Origin: Blastomussa wellsi
Lineage: Eukaryota > Cnidaria > Anthozoa > Scleractinia > Plerogyridae
Assembly (NCBI GenBank): GCA_947652115.1
Contig: OX393562.1
Coordinates: 17,765,599 to 17,829,598, forward strand
Reading direction: 5' to 3'
DNA: 64,000 nt
The notes beneath the pieces are model-generated. The model had not been told where the DNA came from and did no database searches. It was given only the letters and a program-made list of their open reading frames with translations. This document shows positions 61,401 to 64,000 of the stretch, piece after piece. The position numbers were made by a program, and so were the translations under genes. Positions within the stretch are counted from its first letter, which is position 1, and each line of letters opens with the position of its first letter.

Positions 61401-64000
61401 AACTGATCAAGAAACTTGAATTTTATTCAGTCTTAATGCTATTTCCCGCTCAACTCATTACATAGAACAACAATACAGCAACATATTAGTGGAGCTCCTG
61501 CACGTGCCTTCGGTGCGCGTGAGCGGAGCCCCATAGCTTAGAACTTTTGGGAACCCATCGAGCTGAAAAATTTTGGTTATCAAGTGACTGTCCATCTGTA
61601 CAACCATACGTACGCACGGATTAGCCTTGGAAACGAGTTTGCACGTTGTGGCACTGTTAAGGTCTGTTTTAACAAGGGCTAAGGTCCAATTAATTGGGAG
61701 GAATTTTTTAGTTTATCACGGCCATCGTCGGCGGAATTTCTGTGATAAGAGTTGACAATTCTGATTTTTTCGGCAACAAAATCTTTCTTGAGGAGCTGCG
61801 TACGATTTTCCATTTAGATCATTTTCTCAAATTGTTAAGAATCAGCAAAAATTATCGAGCTCTGCTTTTAGGCTTGGCTAAATCTATAATCTACGCTTCA
61901 ATATTATTCCTTGTTAAATGCCGTTACATCAATTGTGCAGTTATTTGCTTTCTGGAAAACAACATCCTTTAGCTACCTCCATAACGAATATTGACAACCA
62001 ACAGTTCAGTGACAGAACGTCTATTCCAGTAATATCTGCATTCAAATAAATCGTAGACCTTGAAAAGACCACCACAATAAAACCAGAACTTTAAAATCTC
62101 TCAACCTCTGCCACTCAGCCAAAATGTTCACAGACCACTCGTTGCTTGTTTATTTAGTTGAAGCTGGAACAGCGTTATATACCAAAACCTTTTCTTGAGA
62201 AGGCATTTTGTGGATGCAAAATCATTCTGATCCGGCCTCGAGCTCTATCACACAGGGTTATGTAATTTTTTCAAAAAATTATTTCTTTAAAACTCACCCA
62301 CATGGCTGCATATTAAACATTCATTTTATTTACCATGTGAGTGTTTGTTATTTATTGATTGAATAACAATCGCCTATTGATCGCATGAGCTCACCATATA
62401 AAGACCTGTTGTTCCCTAAATAATTCTACTAAATTCCACACTATTTCGAGAAGTCATATCAAAAACTTGTGCTTTGTCAAATGACTTCAGGGGTTCCAAA
62501 CACCAATAAAAGCACTCCACCTGCAGCATCATACTCTCATCTCTTTCTCAATGTTTGGAATCCCTGATGAAAAACTCTCACTTGTTTTTGATCTATTACA
62601 TAATTTAACATTTATTTCTATTGATGTCCCAGTGAACACTGATTATGTCTCCAGTGTCTTCAGAAGATGCATAATTTGGCTGAACATTTTTACTCATTAG
62701 AATTGGTCTGAGTGGATGTAGATAAGAGGGAGGGGGGGGGTTGCTCAGAATTCTTTTTGAGAACAAGGTGCTGGTAATATTTCTTACAAAGAACTCCACA
62801 CTATCTGGGTACAATACGACTGAAGAGTACATGTAACTCATTGATTGTTTTGAACAAAAATGTAAGGGGGAGGGGAGTGGGGGCTTATTACATTTTGTAT
62901 CAATCATAAAGAAGGGGGACTTAAGAAGGGTGGTCTGAGATTCAATATACATGTATATGCAGGGTACAATGTACCTATGAGTGCTTCCAACTTTGTATTT
63001 CTTCCCCAGTTTCTCCACATGTTCATCTGACACCCTCGAAATCTAAACACCGAAAGAAACAAAAACCCTCAAAATATGCTACATGTATATCCATTGGGGA
63101 AACAATGACTTAATTTATATGTGACATTATTTTATATCAGGTTGCCCCAATAATAGGACATTTCCGAGTTCTCCTTTGTTTCAGAGTCAAAACGAGTCTA
63201 CGTGCGAAACCATTCGCTTGAAAATGCATTTTACCTGCATGTTCATTGTCACGCAAAGCAAGCCTGCTCATTTTCATATGAATGGTTTAAATCTCACCCT
63301 TGGACTCGCTCTGAAGCAGATCTGGAGGTGAAAGGGAACTTGGAAATGGCCGACTCGCCGGTACCCATTAATTTTGTACTCCTGTATGGAGAGAGGCACT
63401 GTGAGAGTAAAGTATCTTGTCCAAGAACACAATTCGATGACCCCAACCAGGGCTTAATTTGGGGTCATTCAATCCAGAGTTCATCTCACTAACCATTAGA
63501 CCACCATTCCTTCTTCCAAAAACTCAAGAATGTGTTAAACGTTTATCACACACAACAAACTTACATGAGTAAATCCAAGAATGTCATCAGACAATCTCAA
63601 CAATAGACCCAGTCCCTGATCCATTCTAACAACAGTAGCATCATCAATGACATCTCCAACAGACAACTGACCAAAGGTGGCAGCTTTATTGAGAACAACA
63701 TTCTCTTGAAGGCTTAGCCCGACTGTCTTCGTATTCACATTCACATACAACAGTCGGCATTTAACCTATGAAGGGAGGAATCATTTACATGTAAGAATAG
63801 GTGTACATTTAATAAAATTATACACTTTTGTGTTAACAGGGTTTGAACCCCTTTTGTACCAAAAAATCATACAAGAACTTCCATGTGTACACGTCAAGTA
63901 CCTTCGCTTTCTTTGGATAGGTTTCTTCCAAGTCTTTTGCATCTACACCACAATTTGGTAGATGAAAAGTGTCTGCAGATCCTTCAAAACCTCCAAGGAA
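25436..64000 (-). CDS. PDCD11: PDCD11 / RRP5 homologue, 3' part (38 coding exons), 5' end outside window
   Basis: Nucleolar scaffold needed for pre-rRNA cleavage and small- and large-subunit assembly (family knowledge: yeast Rrp5, human PDCD11/NFBP). Spliced coding sequence in the window is 4419 nt, exactly in frame: about 1472 residues plus a TAA stop at 25436-25438. From N to C there are tandem S1 RNA-binding repeats (about 1030 residues), an acidic/lysine-rich linker and C-terminal HAT repeats. Hallmark strings match human: TSHLND-like [54 protein letters not shown]. Human is 1871 aa, so about 400 N-terminal residues are missing, simply cut by the window edge. Nearly every donor is GT-AG with matching phase; exon 48675-48773 uses a weak donor and its 3' edge is less sure. 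Exon coordinates are given in the four block entries. No frameshift or premature stop was seen, so the gene looks functional. Confidence 0.95.
25654..25785 (+). mobile_element. short SINE family A copy
   Basis: The tRNA-like head (TTGGCCTAATGGTTAGTACG, B box GGTTTGAGCCC) is joined directly to the tail motif AATAAGCTGGCCTGATGAGCC, with the middle of the consensus missing. It lies in the PDCD11 intron between the last two exons. Confidence 0.6.
26109..26300. mobile_element. copy of the TTAAAGGAGC MITE
   Basis: It starts TTAAAGAGGTTACGTCACGA and then TATTTTGAGT, inverted relative to the right end of the 709-891 copy, and shares AGGAAACCTCAAATAACAG. The right end is degraded. Confidence 0.55.
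26345..26535 (-). mobile_element. SINE family A, minus-strand copy
   Basis: Contains GATGCTAGTCCATCGCAGG, a C-rich expansion (CCCCCCCCCTCCCCCCC-type), and AAGTGTCTCGCCTAAGAACAC. It is in a PDCD11 intron. Confidence 0.65.
28458..28613. mobile_element. copy of the TTAAAGGAGC MITE
   Basis: Shares TGGTTTGTGCACCTTGAAAA and TATTATTTTGAGGTTTCCTA with the 709-891 copy, and ends CGCCCCTTTTAA. The left TTAA is mutated. Confidence 0.6.
28925..30125. repeat. degenerate dispersed repeat (CCAAT/GCGCGGGAAAA type), two copies
   Basis: Copies at about 28925-29055 and 29990-30125 share words such as GCGCGGGAAAA, TTTTGATTGGCTGA and CCAATCAAAACTCACA with others at 24640-24725, 34760-34875 and 42230-42460. All lie in introns or spacer. 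No clear ends, so class is unknown; exon 29116-29235 lies between the two. Confidence 0.45.
30138..30412. mobile_element. hAT-like MITE with a duplicated right end
   Basis: The left end CAGGGGCGGATCCAGG matches the inverted right end CTAGATCCGCCCCTG (ends at 30412); TGCAC flanks both sides. A second, nearly identical right end (GGGAGGGGTGCGCACCCC ... CCACCCCTG) ends at 30309, so the terminus is present twice in tandem. Confidence 0.7.
32100..32685. mobile_element. probable inverted-repeat element
   Basis: The ends resemble an inverted pair: TTGGTTTTCACGTGACGTCA at the left and GCGTGACGTGAAAGCCACCAA at the right. Reading frames across it on both strands have no domain. It lies in the 2.5-kb PDCD11 intron. 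Confidence 0.45.
32991..33805. mobile_element. TTAA-bounded element with about 250-bp inverted arms
   Basis: The ends TTAAAGTGCCTATGAAATGA / TCATTTCATAGGCACTTTAA are inverted, with TTAA at each edge. Pairing continues through GATATCTCCTCTCGTTCC / GGAACGAGAGGAGATATC and TGATGATGTCACAAGGTGTG. The same nonsense peptide in both arms shows it is structure, not coding. Confidence 0.85.
33927..34083. mobile_element. TAGACCAATT palindromic MITE, longer copy
   Basis: The same termini as 22450-22550 enclose a second pair around CCGGAGCCTCG and a duplicated middle. It sits 18 bp left of another dispersed repeat. Confidence 0.8.
34101..34242. repeat. dispersed repeat 'GTGATGCTCCATATACCAA'
   Basis: About 85 percent identical by eye to 44410-44552, same orientation. 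The ends form a weak inverted pair (CTCCATATACCAAGTCAATA / TATTGACTTAGTATATGGCG). It contains many TATTGTG words. Confidence 0.65.
35802..35916. mobile_element. palindromic MITE (GAGACTATGTTTCATCAC)
   Basis: GAGACTATGTTTCATCACGT pairs with GTGATGAAACACCGTCTC, with inner pair AAACACCTCGG / CCTCGGTGTTT. PDCD11 intron. Confidence 0.7.
37328..37637. mobile_element. hAT-like MITE inserted in the satellite
   Basis: The ends CAGGGTTCGTAC / GTGCGAGCCCTG are inverted. TAAGAT flanks both sides (37322-37327 and 37638-37643). The interior repeats TTCAAGGACTTTTCAAGGAC-type words. 310 bp, non-coding. Confidence 0.75.
37685..38060 (-). pseudogene. Penelope-like retroelement fragment, GIY-YIG endonuclease domain
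   Basis: The minus strand reads [19 protein letters not shown], then [17 protein letters not shown]. After a frameshift it continues [19 protein letters not shown] and [19 protein letters not shown], then KWEKPDPDP. This is the C-terminal GIY-YIG/linker module of Penelope-type retroelements. The frameshift between ACY and IGET shows it is dead. No reverse transcriptase part is present. Confidence 0.7.
38785..38940 (+). mobile_element. tRNA-headed SINE, family B
   Basis: GCAGCTCGCTGGTTAGAGTG then TTTTGAATCCTGTCGGGGAC and TTTTTCTTTCTCCCATTC, parallel to the copy at 21105-21235. The B box is mutated. Confidence 0.55.
39397..39470. repeat. dispersed repeat 'TTTCCGAGTTCTC'
   Basis: GTCAAAACGAGTCTAAGTGC and GAAACCATTCATATGAA recur at 63160-63300 in the same orientation. 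Confidence 0.55.
41092..41459. mobile_element. MITE with AGGGAGCTTAAGCAA ends
   Basis: The left AGGGAGCTTAAGCAATGACG and right ACGACGG-type/TTGCTTAAGCTCCCT ends are inverted over more than 30 bp. PDCD11 intron. Confidence 0.75.
41560..41675. repeat. (ACAG)n microsatellite
   Basis: Imperfect then perfect ACAG repeats, ending in an uninterrupted run near 41645-41672. Confidence 0.85.
42574..42734. mobile_element. 161-bp MITE with TA edges
   Basis: TAGACCCTTTTTATAAATGG on the left is inverted as CCATTTATGAAAAGGGTCTA on the right, with further pairing at CAAAAGAATT. TA edges fit a Tc1/mariner-type origin. Confidence 0.75.
43458..43571. mobile_element. imperfect palindromic MITE (AACAATTATCC)
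   Basis: AACAATTATCCTGCTCAATC pairs with the right end GATTCCGGAGGATAATTGTT, and AGAATATCA with TGATATTCT. It abuts the next element directly. Confidence 0.65.
43570..43970. mobile_element. second copy of the 18632-19014 TTAA element
   Basis: Shares AATGCCTCGTCAATACTGAA and AAAAATAGAGTGAGACTGCC. The left TTAA overlaps the end of the preceding palindrome; the right TTAA is lost. Confidence 0.65.
44410..44552. repeat. second copy of the GTGATGCTCCATATACC repeat
   Basis: Matches 34101-34242 through TACTATTGTGTCGTTCTATT and GGGCTAGGC, and ends ATATGGCGCTCGACC. Confidence 0.65.
45651..45987. mobile_element. inverted-repeat element rich in CAACATGTTG words
   Basis: CCAAGCCAAACGGGCACAAC at the left is inverted as GCATCCGTTTGGCTGGGCC at the right. 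The interior is a series of self-complementary CAACAT/ATGTTG words. PDCD11 intron. Confidence 0.7.
47172..47851. other. PDCD11 intron without a recognised element
   Basis: No inverted ends, SINE head or coding fragment noted. It contains GC-richer patches around 47600-47700. Confidence 0.35.
48243..48412. mobile_element. 170-bp hAT-like MITE
   Basis: The ends CAGGGGTTTCAAAA / TTTTGAAACCCCTG are inverted, with ATTTTA on both flanks. Confidence 0.75.
49554..49691 (+). pseudogene. retroelement GIY-YIG nuclease fragment
   Basis: The plus-strand frame reads [20 protein letters not shown] and then [12 protein letters not shown] before a stop. The V-Y-I-G-Q-T ... L-K-x-x-L-K-E-H-like pattern is the GIY-YIG core found at the C terminus of Penelope-type and related retroelements. 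It lies opposite in strand to its host PDCD11 and is truncated. Confidence 0.5.
49968..50198. mobile_element. TTAA-bounded MITE, larger 'AAAGGGCCCTAGTC' copy
   Basis: Begins TTAAAGGGCCCTAGTCAGCC and shares ATGTCAGAGTTTCAGTATT with the 1004-1109 copy. It ends GACTAGGGCCCTTTAG (TTAA mutated to TTAG). Confidence 0.7.
51874..52006. repeat. 133-bp palindromic element
   Basis: AATAGAGTTGATGTTC ... AAATATGTTTTTGGCCC pairs with GGGCCAAAAACATATTT ... GAACATCAACTCTATT, with inner CTCATTTTAGCC / GGCTAAAATGAG. Confidence 0.75.
52193..54152. mobile_element. giant foldback element, about 0.9-kb inverted arms, TTAA edges
   Basis: The left edge TTAAGGTGGCTCACCTCAG and right edge CTGAGATGAGCCACCTTAA are inverted. 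Pairing runs, with scattered mismatches, almost to the centre near 53.1-53.2 kb. Each arm holds the same 64-codon frame ([19 protein letters not shown]): minus strand at 52566-52760, plus strand at 53590-53784, diverging from the centre. Both copies are intact and differ at about ten residues. The plus copy is preceded by an AG acceptor-like TTTTTACATAG, so it could be a terminal exon. It sits in a PDCD11 intron. Confidence 0.85.
54185..54425 (-). mobile_element. SINE family A, minus-strand copy
   Basis: Contains GGATGCTAGTCCATCACAGG, CGCTGGTACCCATTTATACT and CCCAAGAACACAACACAGTG. A separate plus-strand tail fragment (GGGATAAGCTCCGGCATGAT) lies at 54545-54600. Confidence 0.7.
55251..55377. 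mobile_element. MITE with TTATAGA(C/T)CATAGAAATGAC ends
   Basis: TTATAGATCATAGAAATGAC pairs with GTCATTTCTATGGTCTATAA, with inner AATGTTCAAAAC / GTTTTGAACATT. PDCD11 intron. Confidence 0.75.
58175..58440 (-). mobile_element. SINE family A, minus-strand copy
   Basis: Contains TATGATGCTAGTCCACTGCAG, GAGTTAAGTGTCTTTCGTAAAG and the head remnant CACTAGCCATTTGGCC. Confidence 0.65.
59015..59290 (-). mobile_element. SINE family A, minus-strand copy with poly-C run
   Basis: Follows the family consensus, with a poly-C run beginning near 59100 (also seen, shorter, in the 26345 copy) and an intact GCCCAAGAACACAATGCAGTG block. Confidence 0.7.
60004..60600. other. G/T-rich block of unusual composition in a PDCD11 intron
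   Basis: The plus strand is strongly G/T-rich (words such as GTTGTAGTTGCGTTGTG, TTTGTGGCGTTTTAGCG). It then has a (TTTAT)n run at about 60312-60352 and a G/C-rich stretch with CCCCTGGGCCCCCTGGGGGC. There is no domain-bearing frame. It may be a retrotransposed or foreign insert. Confidence 0.5.
61485..62974. other. long PDCD11 intron, partly repeat-derived
   Basis: A small GC-rich hairpin (GGAGCTCCTGCACGTGCC ... GCGCGTGAGCGGAGCCCC) at about 61493-61533 looks like a dispersed-repeat edge. A poly-G run is near 62729. No coding fragment was recognised. Confidence 0.4.
63160..63515. mobile_element. dispersed repeat copy followed by a SINE family A minus copy
   Basis: 63160-63300 repeats the 39397-39470 sequence (GTCAAAACGAGTCTACGTGC). 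63345-63515 matches SINE A (CCGGTACCCATTAATTTTG, GAGAGTAAAGTATCTTGTCC), ending at a tRNA-like head (CTAACCATTAGACCACC). Confidence 0.6.

Larger units (their letters stand above)
48675..64000 (-). other. PDCD11: PDCD11 exons for the proximal S1 repeats (partial at right edge)
   Basis: Exons >64000-63902, 63765-63565, 63042-62975, 60783-60727, 59949-59889, 59520-59374, 58688-58483, 57726-57618, 57540-57490, 56846-56649, 55845-55771, 54969-54874, 51178-51110, 50444-50279, 49057-49005, 48773-48675. S1 signatures: [71 protein letters not shown]. The sequence [13 protein letters not shown] matches the highly conserved human EAPYLRYHDIEPG. Confidence 0.9.

Noticed and set aside
25436..64000. Possibility that PDCD11 is several adjacent genes.
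   Set aside because: Phase agrees across all 37 introns and the order of S1, linker and HAT segments matches human PDCD11 from end to end.
1..64000. An exciting new gene system or cluster.
   Set aside because: The three genes are conserved animal families with no shared pathway evident; novelty here is limited to mobile-element structures.

Overview
This is a eukaryotic, intron-rich nuclear DNA window, AT-rich in introns and spacers. The gene structures (short exons, GT-AG introns), the three gene families and the dense load of short inverted-repeat transposons, tRNA-headed SINEs and retroelement scraps fit an anthozoan cnidarian, most likely a stony coral. The taxon is an inference; nothing in the sequence proves it. 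I rebuilt exons by hand, requiring splice sites and reading phase to agree at every junction.

Layout. (1) 85-4308, plus strand: a complete nine-exon gene for a 384-residue BEN-domain protein, probably a nuclear DNA-binding or chromatin factor. (2) 4.9-5.6 kb: a GGATCC-rich 31-bp satellite in the spacer between two convergent genes. (3) 6125-14060, minus strand: a complete four-coding-exon CREBRF orthologue of 445 residues. Its bZIP region is strongly conserved, and a CCAAT box and a perfect CRE palindrome lie about 0.5 kb upstream of its start codon. Its introns hold a clean hAT MITE, a TTAA-bounded element, a SINE pair and a Harbinger-like element carrying a broken tyrosine-recombinase-like ORF. 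(4) 14.6-25.4 kb: no supported host gene; SINEs, MITEs, one nested insertion and one unexplained coding-like stretch. (5) 25436-64000, minus strand: the 3' part of PDCD11/RRP5, the large ribosome-biogenesis scaffold. Thirty-eight coding exons give about 1472 C-terminal residues: tandem S1 RNA-binding repeats, an acidic/lysine-rich linker and C-terminal HAT repeats. The 5' exons (about 400 residues by comparison with human) lie beyond the right edge.

The PDCD11 introns are the main store of mobile DNA: two GIY-YIG retroelement fragments on opposite strands, a hAT-type insertion inside a CCAAGATCTTGG satellite, many TTAA-bounded elements and a roughly 2-kb foldback element whose two arms each carry the same 64-residue reading frame on opposite strands.

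The three genes have housekeeping or regulatory roles (chromatin, stress transcription, ribosome assembly) and are not an operon or an obvious functional cluster. I found no CRISPR array, prokaryotic operon or functional tRNA/rRNA gene. The most unusual features are structural: the foldback element, the satellite and the nested insertions.
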